Source: Saccharothrix deserti
Lineage (GTDB): Bacteria > Actinomycetota > Actinomycetes > Mycobacteriales > Pseudonocardiaceae
NCBI RefSeq assembly: GCF_009769385.1
Contig: NZ_VKAB01000011.1
Span: 248,001 to 312,000, forward strand
DNA length: 64,000 bases
Direction: 5' to 3'
Position 1 is the stretch's first letter. Each line of letters begins with the position of its first letter. The notes below the pieces were generated by a model. That model was not told the origin of the DNA, ran no database searches, and saw only the letters and a list, made by a program, of their open reading frames with translations. Position numbers and translations under genes: made by a program. Below, one piece after another: positions 24,952 through 34,302 of the stretch.

Positions 24952-27900
24952 CCTCGTCGACCGGCTGGCCGAGCACGACACCCCGCACCTGATCGGGGTG
25001 CGGCACCACTCGCCCGCGCTGGCGGCGGTGGTGCCCACCCTGCTGGAGGCGTTCGCGCCGGAGGTCCTGCTGGTCGAGCTGCCCGAGGAGTCGGGGCGGT
25101 GGCTGCCGTTCCTGGCCGATCCGGACCTGGTCGCGCCGGTCGCCCTGTCCGGCGCCTCCCCCGACGGTGACCTGGCGTTCTACCCGTTCGCGGACTTCTC
25201 GCCCGAGTTGGCCGCGATCCGCTGGGCGCACCGCAACGGCGTGGAGGTCCGCCCGTGCGACCTGCCGCTCGCCGTGCGCGGTGACGGGCGCCGGGGCGAA
25301 CGGCAGGGTGCGTCACCGCTGACGGACGCGTTGCGCCGCGCCACCACCGGCCGTGACGGTGACGACCTGTGGGACCGGTTGGTGGAGGCCGCCGCGCCCG
25401 GCCAGACCGCCGAGGCGGTGCGGCGGGCGGCGTTGCTGGTCGGCTGGGCGTTGCGGCAGGACGCCGAGGGCGCCGGGGTGGACCCGTTCGACCTGCGCCG
25501 GGAGGCGTGGATGCGGCGCGCGGTGCGGCGGACGGACGGGCGGAGAACGGCGGCGGTGATCGGGTCGTTCCACGCGGCGGCGTTGCTGGACGGGCCGGTG
25601 GACGATTCATCGCCCGGTGACACGGACGTCGTGACGTCGTTGGTGCCGTACGGGTTCGCGTTGCTGGACGAGCGTTCCGGCTACCCGGCGGGCATCCGCG
25701 ATCCGGAGTGGCAGCAGGCGGTGCTGGAGGCGGCGGGCGATCCGGGCGCGGTGGAGGCCGCCGCCGCGTCGGTGATCGTGCGGATCTGCGCGCGGGTCCG
25801 GGAACTCGGCCACCCGGCCGGTCCGGGTGAGGCGCGGGAGGCGTTGCGGCTGGCCGTCGACCTGGCCCGGTTGCGCGGCCTGCCCGCGCCCGGACGGGGC
25901 GAGGTGGTGGAGGCGGTGCAGACCGTGCTGACGCACGCCGAGCCGTTGGGCCGCGGGCGGGTCGTGGCACGGGCCGCCGGCGACGTGTTGGTGGGCCACC
26001 GAACCGGGGTGCTCGCACCCGGCACGCCACGGTCGGGTCTGGCTCCGGCGGTGGAGGCGTTGCTCGCCTCGCTGCGGCTGCCCGGTCCCGACTCGCGGGA
26101 GCGGGAGCCGGTGTCGTTGCGGCTGGACCCGTTGCGGTCGGAGTTGGACACGTGGCGTGAGGTCGCGTTGCGGCGGTTGGCCGTGCTCGGGGTGACGTAC
26201 GCCGAGGAGACGGCGACCACCGGTGTCGGCGGTGGCGACGCGCTCACCACCCGGTGGACGGTGGCGTGGACCCCGGCGACGGCGGCCACGTTGCCGGTGG
26301 CCGGGTTGTGGGGCGCGACGCTGGAGCTGGCCGCGTCCGGACGGTTGCGCGCACGGCGTGCCGAACGCGAACAGAAGGGCGGGCACACGCCCACGGCGGT
26401 GTTGGCGGACCTCGTCGACGCGGCGCTGTGCGGGTTGCCCGAGTCGGTCGACACGTTGTTGGCCGACGCGGCGACCGTGCTGCCGTCGGCCGGGACGTTG
26501 CGGGAGTTGTTGTCCGCGTTGGACCTGCTCGACCGGTTGCGCGCCGGCCACCTGCCCGGGACACCCGGTGACGTCCTCGACGGGCACCCGACGCTCGCGC
26601 GGGAACTGGAGACTGCGGCGGTGGCCCAGTTGGACGGGCTCGCCGGGTCGGAGGACGTCGCGGACGCGCGGGCGTTGGTGGAGCTGGTCCAGCGGCACGA
26701 GGTGCACGGGCTGCGACTTGAGGCTTGTCTGCGACGGTTGGCCGACGAGGGTGCGCCGCTGATCGCCGGAGCCGCCGGTGCGGCGCGCGTCCTCCTCGGG
26801 TCGGTGCCGCCTTCGGCGTTGGGGGAGCGGGTGGCGTCGTGGGTGGACGGCGCCGGCACCCCCGAGCGGAGGGACGTGCTGCGGCGCGGGCTGACCGGTG
26901 TGCTCGCGGCGGCGGGGCCGTTGCTGGAGACGCCGGAAGCGCTGTCGCCGTTGCTGGACCGGGTGGAGGGGTTGGCGGACCGGGATTTCCTCGACCGGCT
27001 GCCCGCGTTGCGCGGGGCGTTCACGTCGGTCGGCCCGGCGGCTCGGGCACGGGTGCTGGCGGTGGTGGAGCAGCGCACGGGCGAACGGGTGGACGGTCAC
27101 GGCACCCCTGATCCCGAACTGCTGGCGGTGTGGTTGGACGCCGAACGAGCGGGTGTGGATGCCTTGCGCGCCCACGGGTTGCTGACCGAGCGTCCTGCTC
27201 GGTCAGTCGGGAAAATGCCGGAGTCTCCGGTGGCTGCGGTGTCCGTGTCGGGCGCGTTGCCGGTCGGGGTCCGGTGGCGGCTGGTGCTCGGCTTGTACGG
27301 CGAACGTCCGGCCGGTGCGGCACGCTATGCCGCTGCGTTGGACGAGCTGTACGGGCGTGATCGCGGTGAAGGGGCGTTGCGCGGTGATCTCGGGGCCGAC
27401 CGCTCCAGCCCGTTCCCGGACGTGCGCGAGTGGTCGGAGGAGCTGCGGGACCTGTTCGGCGACCACGTCCGGGAGGAGGTCCTGGCCGCCGCGGCGGAAG
27501 GGGGACGGCTGGAGGCGGCGCTGGAGATCGACCCCGGTTCGGTGCGGCCGTCGGTGGAGTTGCTGCGGAACGTCCTGTCGTTGGCGGGCGGGTTGTCGGA
27601 GTCGGCGTTGGCCCGGCTGCGGCCACTGGTGGCACGGCTGGTGCGGGAGCTGACCGCACAGCTGGCCAACCGCGTTCGGCCCGCGTTGACGGGGATGCAG
27701 CTGCCGATGCCGACCCGCCGACCGGGTGGTCGGCTTGACCTGCCGCGCACCTTGCGCGCCAACCTGGCGACCGCGCGCCGTGACGCAGACGGCCGGGTGG
27801 TGGTCGTGCCGGAACGTCCGGTGTTCCGGACGCGGGGGCGGCGTGCGAGCGACTGGCGGTTGGTGTTGGTGGTGGACGTGTCCGGGTCGATGGAGGCGTC

Positions 27901-28348
27901 CACGGTGTGGTCGGCGCTGACCGCGTCCGTGTTCGCCGGGGTGCCCGCGCTGTCGACGCACTTCCTGGCGTTCTCGACCGAGGTCGTCGACCTGACCGAG
28001 CGGGTGGCGGACCCGTTGTCGCTGCTGCTGGAGGTGCGGGTCGGCGGCGGCACGCACATCGCGGGGGCGTTGCGACACGCCCGTTCCCTGGTGGCCGTGC
28101 CGGAGAGGACGATGGTGGTGTTGGTCAGCGATTTCGAGGAGGGCGGTCCGGTCGGGCCGCTCGTCGGGCAGGTCCGGGAACTGGTCGCCTCCGGCGTGAC
28201 GGTGCTCGGCTGCGCGAGCCTCGACGACCGCGGCGTCGCCCGCTACTCCACGTCGGTAGCGGGCGCGCTGGTCGCGGCCGGGATGCCGGTCGCCGCCCTG
28301 AGCCCGCAGGCGTTGGCCCGCTGGGTGGGGGAGAAGGTGCGCGGATGA
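24932..28348 (+). CDS. DUF5682 protein fused to C-terminal VWA domain (YehM-YehP-like)
   Basis: A 1138-residue protein. The N-terminal DUF5682 region begins HLIGVRHHSPALAAVVPTLL, the family hallmark, and continues through a long helical body. The C-terminal VWA domain (about 970-1138) has a MIDAS starting at Asp982 (VVDVSGSMEAS) with the later Thr (GGGTHIAGAL) and Asp (LVSDFEEGG) ligands. E. coli encodes these two parts as separate YehM and YehP proteins. GTG 24932 overlaps the MoxR gene by 20 bp; 24899 is an alternative start without support. It should be the metal-dependent adaptor for the MoxR ATPase. Confidence 0.88.
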   Translation: MTSSTRDLVDRLAEHDTPHLIGVRHHSPALAAVVPTLLEAFAPEVLLVELPEESGRWLPFLADPDLVAPVALSGASPDGDLAFYPFADFSPELAAIRWAHRNGVEVRPCDLPLAVRGDGRRGERQGASPLTDALRRATTGRDGDDLWDRLVEAAAPGQTAEAVRRAALLVGWALRQDAEGAGVDPFDLRREAWMRRAVRRTDGRRTAAVIGSFHAAALLDGPVDDSSPGDTDVVTSLVPYGFALLDERSGYPAGIRDPEWQQAVLEAAGDPGAVEAAAASVIVRICARVRELGHPAGPGEAREALRLAVDLARLRGLPAPGRGEVVEAVQTVLTHAEPLGRGRVVARAAGDVLVGHRTGVLAPGTPRSGLAPAVEALLASLRLPGPDSREREPVSLRLDPLRSELDTWREVALRRLAVLGVTYAEETATTGVGGGDALTTRWTVAWTPATAATLPVAGLWGATLELAASGRLRARRAEREQKGGHTPTAVLADLVDAALCGLPESVDTLLADAATVLPSAGTLRELLSALDLLDRLRAGHLPGTPGDVLDGHPTLARELETAAVAQLDGLAGSEDVADARALVELVQRHEVHGLRLEACLRRLADEGAPLIAGAAGAARVLLGSVPPSALGERVASWVDGAGTPERRDVLRRGLTGVLAAAGPLLETPEALSPLLDRVEGLADRDFLDRLPALRGAFTSVGPAARARVLAVVEQRTGERVDGHGTPDPELLAVWLDAERAGVDALRAHGLLTERPARSVGKMPESPVAAVSVSGALPVGVRWRLVLGLYGERPAGAARYAAALDELYGRDRGEGALRGDLGADRSSPFPDVREWSEELRDLFGDHVREEVLAAAAEGGRLEAALEIDPGSVRPSVELLRNVLSLAGGLSESALARLRPLVARLVRELTAQLANRVRPALTGMQLPMPTRRPGGRLDLPRTLRANLATARRDADGRVVVVPERPVFRTRGRRASDWRLVLVVDVSGSMEASTVWSALTASVFAGVPALSTHFLAFSTEVVDLTERVADPLSLLLEVRVGGGTHIAGALRHARSLVAVPERTMVVLVSDFEEGGPVGPLVGQVRELVASGVTVLGCASLDDRGVARYSTSVAGALVAAGMPVAALSPQALARWVGEKVRG

Positions 28349-30075
28349 GCGTGCCCCCGGTGTCCCCGGCGGTGGTGGCCGATGTGCTCGACGGGTTGCC
28401 GCCCCGGCTGCGGAAGCGGGTCGACGCGGCTCTGGTGCGTGTTGCCGAGTGGACGGTGACGGCTGACGCCGACACGGCGCACGCCACGCTCGACTCCGAG
28501 ACGGCGCTGACGTGGACGTTGCGCCAAGGCGTGCTCACTGCGGCCGACGATCTGGTGTGCAGCTGTCTGCTCGCGCCGAAGTGCCTGCACCGGGGTATCG
28601 CGGTCGCGGCGGCCGACACCGCCGCCGACACCGCCGCTCCGGCCACCGTTCCCGAGGTCGTACCGGACGACGTGGACGCAGAGACCGCGTCGGACAGCGA
28701 ACGTGCCGCCGCGAGCGCCCTCTGGGAGGCGTGCGCGACGGTGCTGCGGGCTGGTGCGACGGGCAGTGGTGCGGTGGTCCGGGCCGAACTGCTGCGTGCC
28801 GTGCACACCGCACGCGTCGCGGGCCTGCACCGGGCTGCCGCGAACGGCCTGCGCATTGCCGCCGCCCTGGCCGCCGCACGTGCCGGTGACTCGTCGTTCG
28901 ACCGCGAACTGCTCACCGCCGAACTGGTCGAGCTGATGCTCCTGTGCCACGACCTGCGCACCGACATCGGCCCGACCACCGAACTGCGCGGCACGGCCAG
29001 GCGCGAGTACCGCCCCATCGGCGCTCTGCGCCTGTACGGCCTGTGCACTGAGGCGATCATCAGCACCTCCGGCTACGCCGGCGTCGTCACGCACCTCGTG
29101 GACGACGCCGGCGTGCTGTGGACGGTCCCCGCGATCATGCCGGGTGGCGCGGAACGCGTCGCTGCCGCCGCGAGCGGGCCGGTGGCGGTCGGCGAGTCCG
29201 GGCTCAGCCAGCACGAATTGGGGCGTGGCGGCGTGCTGCTGTCCGGCGGCACGGCGTCGCCCGACCACCGCCTGGGTGCGGGCAAGAGCGTTCGTGCGGT
29301 GGCCGCGTCCGCCGCGTCCTGGAACGAGCCGCCGCTCACCGACCTGTGGGCACAACCGTTGCCGGATCAGGTGTTGCGCGCCTTCCAGGCCGAAACCCGT
29401 CCCGAGGCCTACCGCCCGGCTGGCGCGAACCTGCTGTTCCTGGACGGCACCGTGCTCGGCGCGGCCGGCGGCGCGTTGCGACTGGCGACCTCCGCGGCTC
29501 ACCTGGACCTCGTCGGCGAGGGCGAGTGGGCGCGGGAGAACCTGCGCGTGCTCGCGGGCGCCGCAGGCCTCCGGCTGCGCGTCGTCGCCCGCCCGCTGCC
29601 CGACCGACCCGGCACGGCCGTCGCGCTGGCGGTCTCCGGCGAACTGGACCTGCCCGCCGACCTCCGGCACCACGTCGACCTGGGCCTGGACCGAATCCAA
29701 CGCTCCCACGTCGCCGGGGACGGCACCCGTGAGCTCCCACCCCGCCCGGAACCGTCCGAACGCGTGCCCCGGCCGGTGCGTCCGCTGGAGAACGTGCTGC
29801 ACCGGGTGGCATCGGGCGGACGTGCCGTGGCGGCCGTCGCATCGGCCGACCGTGACGTGGCCGCCCTGACCCGAACCGGTCTCGCCACCACCGCCGACCT
29901 GCTGGCCGACCTCGCCGCCGCGTCACGCGACCGTGGCCGCGATGCGTTCGGCCGGGTGGTGCGTGACGTCGGGGACGATTTCCCGTTCGCGTGGCTGCGC
30001 GCCGGGCTGCACGTCCGCGAGTTCACCCGTGCCGCCGCTCGGCGCGCGTGGCTGGCGGCGGTGGGCCACGGCTGA
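28345..30075 (+). CDS. SWIM zinc-finger protein (YehQ-like)
   Basis: A 576-residue protein. The SWIM motif CXCX5CXH is at Cys72, Cys74, Cys80, His82 (VCSCLLAPKCLH). The rest is helical with a beta-rich centre and no recognisable enzyme motif. SWIM fingers bind DNA or protein. ATGA overlap with the VWA gene. It completes the five-gene operon. The following 270 bp carry the attenuator of the MFS gene. Confidence 0.87.
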   Translation: MSVPPVSPAVVADVLDGLPPRLRKRVDAALVRVAEWTVTADADTAHATLDSETALTWTLRQGVLTAADDLVCSCLLAPKCLHRGIAVAAADTAADTAAPATVPEVVPDDVDAETASDSERAAASALWEACATVLRAGATGSGAVVRAELLRAVHTARVAGLHRAAANGLRIAAALAAARAGDSSFDRELLTAELVELMLLCHDLRTDIGPTTELRGTARREYRPIGALRLYGLCTEAIISTSGYAGVVTHLVDDAGVLWTVPAIMPGGAERVAAAASGPVAVGESGLSQHELGRGGVLLSGGTASPDHRLGAGKSVRAVAASAASWNEPPLTDLWAQPLPDQVLRAFQAETRPEAYRPAGANLLFLDGTVLGAAGGALRLATSAAHLDLVGEGEWARENLRVLAGAAGLRLRVVARPLPDRPGTAVALAVSGELDLPADLRHHVDLGLDRIQRSHVAGDGTRELPPRPEPSERVPRPVRPLENVLHRVASGGRAVAAVASADRDVAALTRTGLATTADLLADLAAASRDRGRDAFGRVVRDVGDDFPFAWLRAGLHVREFTRAAARRAWLAAVGHG

Positions 30076-30090
30076 GGGCGCGTAACCCGG

Positions 30091-30119
30091 TTGATGGCTC
30101 GTGGGGCCGTGACTAAGGT
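30091..30119 (+). promoter_or_regulatory. promoter TTGATG-N17-TAAGGT for the attenuated MFS transcript
   Basis: A -35-like TTGATG (30091-30096) and -10-like TAAGGT (30114-30119) are separated by 17 nt. The predicted start of transcription is within a base or two of the leader GTG at 30127. Confidence 0.6.
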
Positions 30120-30126
30120 CCGTCGG

Positions 30127-30192
30127 GTGATGAGCCCCGAGTCGGACAGAGCGGAGCCGCCGGTCGTCGGCGGCGGGTTGTCCGACCGGTAG
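30127..30192 (+). CDS. leader peptide, 21 aa, probably leaderless
   Basis: GTG-ATG start seven nt after the -10 element, reading MMSPESDRAEPPVVGGGLSD then Arg and TAG. It spans pairing segments 1 and 2 of the attenuator below, as expected of a regulatory leader peptide. It is too short to judge by codon usage. Confidence 0.5.
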   Translation: MMSPESDRAEPPVVGGGLSDR

Positions 30193-30257
30193 TCGACCGG
30201 TCTTGATCGATCTCCCTTCCGGCGGCCGGACACGTGCTCCGCGTGTCTGTCCGTTTT
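30141..30257 (+). promoter_or_regulatory. ribosome-mediated transcription attenuator (segments 1-4 plus U-run)
   Basis: Segment 1 GTCGGACA (30141-30148) pairs perfectly with segment 2 TGTCCGAC (30179-30186), with an inner stem CCGCCG/CGGCGG (30157-30162 and 30168-30173). Segment 2 can instead pair with segment 3 CGGACA (30227-30232). Segment 3 GACACG (30229-30234) pairs with segment 4 CGTGTC (30242-30247), extendable to TGTCCG, directly followed by TTTT (30254-30257). So 1:2 with 3:4 terminates, while 2:3 antiterminates. A ribosome stalled early in the leader peptide would cover segment 1 and favour read-through. Mechanism is inferred; the pairings are visible. Confidence 0.6.
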
Positions 30258-30345
30258 CGGCTCTCGCCCCAATCCTGGGTGACGCGGCTCTACGGCCTGG
30301 CACGCGGATTTCCTGACCGCGTATGCCAACGCTGGAGTCGATCCC

Positions 30346-31485
30346 TTGCCTGTGTTCGTCTACGTCCTCGGCCTTGCCGTCTTCGCGCAAGGAACCTCCG
30401 AGTTCATGTTGTCCGGTCTCGTACCCGGCATCGCCCGTGACCTGTCCGTGTCGGTGGGCGCGGCGGCGAGCCTGACGTCCGCGTACGCCATCGGGATGAT
30501 CGTCGGTGCGCCGGTGATGGCCGTGCTGAGCGCGCGCTGGCCACGCCGTCGCGCACTGGCGAGTTTCCTGACCGCGTTCGTCGCCGTCCACGTCATCGGT
30601 GCGGTCACGACGAATTTCCTCGTGTTGTTCGGAACCCGGATCGTCGCCGCGATCGTCAACGCCGGTTTCCTCGCGGTCGCGATGTCCGTCGCGACGGCCC
30701 TGGTGGTCCCGGCGAAGCAGGCCAGGGCCACTGCCGTCTTGTTGTCGGGGGTGACGCTGTCGTGCGTCGCGGGCGTGCCGGCGGGCGCCCTGCTGGGGGA
30801 CTGGTCCGGTTGGCGATCGGCCTTCTGGGCGATCGCCGCCCTGTGCGTGCCCGCACTGGCGCTCGTGTTCCGGTCCGCGCCGGCCGACCCGTCCGCTAGG
30901 CGAGAGGTGTCGATCAGGCGGGAAGCACGGGCGTTGAGGTCACGGCCGGTGCGGTTGGCGCTGGTGCTCGCGGCTCTGGTCAACGGGGCCACCTTCGCGA
31001 CCTTCGCCTACCTCGCCGTCATCGCCACGGACGTCACCCACCTGCCCGACGGTGCGGTTCCCGGGCTGCTCGCCGCGTTCGGCGTGGGCGCGTTCATCGG
31101 AGTGACCTTGGCCGGACGCCTGGGCGGCGGCCGGTTCGGGCCGGGCCTGATCCTCGCGATGTGCGCTCTGCCCGCCGGGTGGGCGGCACTGGCCGTGGCC
31201 GGCGCTCACCCGGCACCGCTGTTCACCCTGGCGGTCGTCCAGGGCGGGCTGTCGTTCGGTGTCGGATCGGCACTCGTCAGCCGCGTCATGCACCTCGCGT
31301 CCGACGCCCCCTCACTCAGCGGGGCGTTCGCCACCGTCGCGTTGAACGTCGGCGCGTTCCTGGGTCCGCTGTTCGCCGGCATCACAACCGAGACCACGAA
31401 CGATTACCTGGGCGCCACGTGGGTCAGCGTCGCTCTGGCCACAACGGCGATCGCCGTCATCGCCGTGGACGACTCGCGGAGCTAG
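30346..31485 (+). CDS. MFS drug exporter, chloramphenicol-resistance (Cml/Cmx) type
   Basis: A 379-residue inner-membrane drug:H+ antiporter with about 12 helices. The N-terminus PVFVYVLGLAVFAQGTSEFM and LSGLVPGIARDLSVSVGAA match the CmlR/Cmx/AraJ subgroup. Motif-C-like AGVPAGALLGDWSGWRSAFW is present. TTG 30346 has GGAG at 8 nt; GTG 30352 is an alternative. It is preceded by an attenuator, suggesting induction by ribosome-inhibiting antibiotics such as phenicols. Substrate specificity is inference. Its stop codon shares CTAG with the convergent regulator gene. Confidence 0.88.
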   Translation: MPVFVYVLGLAVFAQGTSEFMLSGLVPGIARDLSVSVGAAASLTSAYAIGMIVGAPVMAVLSARWPRRRALASFLTAFVAVHVIGAVTTNFLVLFGTRIVAAIVNAGFLAVAMSVATALVVPAKQARATAVLLSGVTLSCVAGVPAGALLGDWSGWRSAFWAIAALCVPALALVFRSAPADPSARREVSIRREARALRSRPVRLALVLAALVNGATFATFAYLAVIATDVTHLPDGAVPGLLAAFGVGAFIGVTLAGRLGGGRFGPGLILAMCALPAGWAALAVAGAHPAPLFTLAVVQGGLSFGVGSALVSRVMHLASDAPSLSGAFATVALNVGAFLGPLFAGITTETTNDYLGATWVSVALATTAIAVIAVDDSRS

Positions 31486-32279
31486 TGCGGGGTGGTGAGG
31501 TGCTCGTAGGCGAGGTTCGTTCCGGTCACGGCACGTTCCGCCGTGATCACGGTGTTGTCGCCGACGAGCAGCGCGCGGTCGTCCACGAGAGGGGTGCCGT
31601 CCTCACCTCGGCTCAGGCGGCAGCTGAGCAGGGCGGGCGAACCGGGATCGCGCTGGAGCACCCCGGCCTGCTCGGCGGTCAGCGCGACCGCCTGGATGGT
31701 CTCGCTCGCCTGCCGCACCGGCGTTCCCAGGTCCTCCAGGAGGCGGTAGAGGGACTGGTGGCGCAGGGGCTCCGCACCGATCCGCGACCCGATCCCCTCC
31801 GGCAGGTACGACGTCTGCAACAACAACGGGACCGGCCCACCGGTGGTGCGGGTGCTGCGCAGCCGTTCGACTGCCAGCACCCGACCACCCGCCGGGACGC
31901 CCAGCCGTGCGCTCACATCGGCCGGCGGCACGACCAGCCCGGCGTCCAGCACCTCGGTCTCCAGCTCGATGCCCTGCTCGACCAAGTCCTGCGACAGGCT
32001 GCGCAACCCGGTGAGGCCGTACGAGAACGCGGGCCGGCGCACGAACGTGCCGACCCCGTGCCGGGTCTCCAGCAGCCCGTCCGCCTCCAGCGCCTGGATC
32101 GCCTGCCGCACGGTCATCAGCGAGACGTCGAACTCCTCGACCAACTCCCGTTGGGCGGGCAGCGGCGCGTCGGCCGGGTAGCGCCCGTCGGCGATCCGGT
32201 CGGCCAGCACCCGGTAGATCGCGAGGTACTTGGGCACGCGCGTCTCGTACTCGCGGCCAGTGCGCCGCCCGTCGTCCAC
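31482..32279 (-). CDS. GntR-family regulator with UTRA domain (HutC subfamily)
   Basis: A 265-residue regulator. The winged helix (about 15-80) reads RELVEEFDVSLMTVRQAIQALE, then TRHGVGTFVRR; the UTRA ligand domain (about 95-250) reads VLAVERLRSTRTTGGPVPLLLQ and LPEGIGSRI. GTG 32279 is chosen because GGGGAG precedes it. It follows trpA by 19 bp on the same strand, so it is probably the last gene of the trpBA transcript and may repress it. The effector is unknown. Confidence 0.86.
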   Translation of the reverse strand: MDDGRRTGREYETRVPKYLAIYRVLADRIADGRYPADAPLPAQRELVEEFDVSLMTVRQAIQALEADGLLETRHGVGTFVRRPAFSYGLTGLRSLSQDLVEQGIELETEVLDAGLVVPPADVSARLGVPAGGRVLAVERLRSTRTTGGPVPLLLQTSYLPEGIGSRIGAEPLRHQSLYRLLEDLGTPVRQASETIQAVALTAEQAGVLQRDPGSPALLSCRLSRGEDGTPLVDDRALLVGDNTVITAERAVTGTNLAYEHLTTPH

Positions 32280-32298
32280 CTGTGGAAACTCCCCGCTC

Positions 32299-33105
32299 TC
32301 AACCTCCGACCGAGGATAGCGCCCGGCGGAACGCGGCCACCGCGTCCACGACCTCGGCGACCGGCGCGCCGTCGACCAGCATCCGCATGAGCGCCGAGCC
32401 GACCACGACGCCGTCGGCGTCCACACAGGCCTCCACCGCGTGCTCCACAGTGGAGATGCCGAAACCGGTCACCACGGGCAGGTCCGTCATCCCCTTGAGC
32501 CGCCGAGCGGTCTCACGGGCGGTTGTGGCGAGGGCGTCCCGTTCACCGGTCGTGCGCATCGAACTCATGCAGTACACGAACCCGGACGACGCCCGCGCGA
32601 TCTCACGGCACCGGTCGTCACCGCACGAGGGCGCGGCCAGCAGCACCGCCGCGACCTCGGCCTCCGCCGCACGCGCCAGGTACTCCGCCGACTCGTCCAA
32701 CGGCAGGTCCGGCACGATGACCCCGCGCACGCCCACCGCCGCGAGGTGGTCGAGGAACCCGCCCACGCCACGCTCGGGCGTCAAGGTCATCGCCACGTTC
32801 GCATAGGTCATCACGACCAGCGGCACGTCGACGTCCAGCCCGGCCAGTTCGTCCAGCAGCGACCGAGGACGTCCGCCACGACCGGTCGCGAGGGCGGCGG
32901 CCTGCTGCACGGTGGGTCCGTCCAGCATCGGGTCGGAGAACGGCAACCCGATCTCGACCGCGTCAGCACCGGCCTCCGCCGCGCCCCGGACCAGGTCCAA
33001 CCAGTCCGGCACGACACCCGCCATGACGTACGGGATCAGCAGCCGGCGCCCGTCGGCGCGGGCGGCCCGCAAGTGGTGTTCCAACGTGGCGACCGCGACG
33101 CTCAT
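32299..33105 (-). CDS. trpA: tryptophan synthase alpha chain
   Basis: A 268-residue TIM-barrel enzyme that splits indole-3-glycerol phosphate into indole and glyceraldehyde 3-phosphate. Catalytic Glu51 and Asp62 lie in VEIGLPFSDPMLDGP; the phosphate site has GFGIS and GVVVGSALM. It forms the alpha2-beta2 complex with the TrpB encoded just upstream (ATGA overlap). Length is normal. No trpC, trpD or trpE is nearby, so this may be a second, specialised trpBA copy. Confidence 0.94.
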   Translation of the reverse strand: MSVAVATLEHHLRAARADGRRLLIPYVMAGVVPDWLDLVRGAAEAGADAVEIGLPFSDPMLDGPTVQQAAALATGRGGRPRSLLDELAGLDVDVPLVVMTYANVAMTLTPERGVGGFLDHLAAVGVRGVIVPDLPLDESAEYLARAAEAEVAAVLLAAPSCGDDRCREIARASSGFVYCMSSMRTTGERDALATTARETARRLKGMTDLPVVTGFGISTVEHAVEACVDADGVVVGSALMRMLVDGAPVAEVVDAVAAFRRALSSVGG

Positions 33106-34301
33106 CGGAGGTGCTCCCTGACCTGTTGGATATCCTTGTCACCGCGTCCGGACAGCGTGACCAGCACCGTCGACCCGGCCGCCAGCTCACCGGTCGCGGC
33201 GGCGTCGACCACCCACGCCAGGGCGTGCGCGGATTCGAGCGCGGGGAGGATGCCCTCGGTCCTGGTCACCAGCTTCAACGCCCGCACGGCCTGGTCGTCG
33301 GTGACGCTCGTGTAGTGCACGCGCCCGGTTTCGGCGAGGTGCACGTGTTCCGGGCCGACGCCCGGGTAGTCCAGCCCCGCCGAGATCGAGTGCGCTTCGA
33401 GGACCTGGCTGTCGTCGTCCTGCAGGAAGTGCGACATGAACCCGTGCAGCACGCCGAGCTTGCCCTTCTCCACCGCGCTGCCGCCGGCCGCTTCGACGCC
33501 GACCAGCCGGGCCGGGGTGTCCACGAACCCGGCGAACGTGCCCGCCGCGTTCGACCCGCCGCCGACGCAGGCCACCACGACGTCCGGCACGGCGGTCGGC
33601 AGCCGGTCGGCGCACTGGGCGCGGGCTTCCTCGCCGATGACTCGCTGGAACTCGCGCACCATCCACGGGTACGGGTGCGGGCCCATGGTGGAGCCGACGC
33701 AGTAGTGCGCGTCCTCGGTCTCGTTCACCCACGCGCGCAGCGCGCCGTTGGTGGCCTCCTTCAGCGTGCCGACGCCGTTCGCCGACGTGACCGGCACGAC
33801 CTCGGCGCCGAGCAGTTCCATCCGGAAGACGTTCATCTCCTGCCGCCGGACATCGGTCTGTCCCATATAGACGGTGCAGGTCAGGCCGAGGAGGGCGGCG
33901 GCGGTCGCGGTGGCCACGCCGTGCTGCCCGGCGCCGGTCTCGGCGATCAGCTTTCGCTTGCCCATGCGCCGCGCGAGCAGCGCCTGGCCGAGCACGTTGT
34001 TGATCTTGTGTGACCCGGTGTGCGCCAGGTCTTCCCGTTTGAGCAGCACCCGCACGCCCAACGCCTCGGACAGCCGCGCGCACTCCGTCAACGGCGTCGG
34101 CCTGCCCACGTAGGTGGCGAGCAGCCGCCGGTACTCCGTCGTGAACGCGGCGTCGGCCCACGCCTCGCGGAACGCCGTCTCCACTGCCTGGGCTGCGGGT
34201 ATGAGTGCTTCCGGCAGGTAGCGCCCGCCGAACCTTCCGAACCGACCGGCGGCGTCGGGTGCGCGCATCGCGCCGGTGCTGACGACCTCTTCGACTGACA
34301 C
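33102..34301 (-). CDS. trpB: tryptophan synthase beta chain
   Basis: A 399-residue PLP enzyme that condenses indole with serine to tryptophan. The PLP lysine is Lys99 in HTGSHKINN; the catalytic ETGAGQHG and the phosphate-binding CVGGGSNAAG motifs are intact, and the type is TrpB1 (needs TrpA). GTG 34301 is chosen as start; ATG 34268 is an alternative, and the longer frame to 34427 crosses the promoter region. First gene of the trpB-trpA-gntR unit. Confidence 0.94.
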   Translation of the reverse strand: MSVEEVVSTGAMRAPDAAGRFGRFGGRYLPEALIPAAQAVETAFREAWADAAFTTEYRRLLATYVGRPTPLTECARLSEALGVRVLLKREDLAHTGSHKINNVLGQALLARRMGKRKLIAETGAGQHGVATATAAALLGLTCTVYMGQTDVRRQEMNVFRMELLGAEVVPVTSANGVGTLKEATNGALRAWVNETEDAHYCVGSTMGPHPYPWMVREFQRVIGEEARAQCADRLPTAVPDVVVACVGGGSNAAGTFAGFVDTPARLVGVEAAGGSAVEKGKLGVLHGFMSHFLQDDDSQVLEAHSISAGLDYPGVGPEHVHLAETGRVHYTSVTDDQAVRALKLVTRTEGILPALESAHALAWVVDAAATGELAAGSTVLVTLSGRGDKDIQQVREHLR

Positions 34302-34302
34302 A

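Noticed and set aside
31482-31485. CTAG shared by two stop codons as a special signal (also at 42314-42317)
   Set aside because: It is simply the minimal overlap of convergent TAG stops; no evidence of further function.
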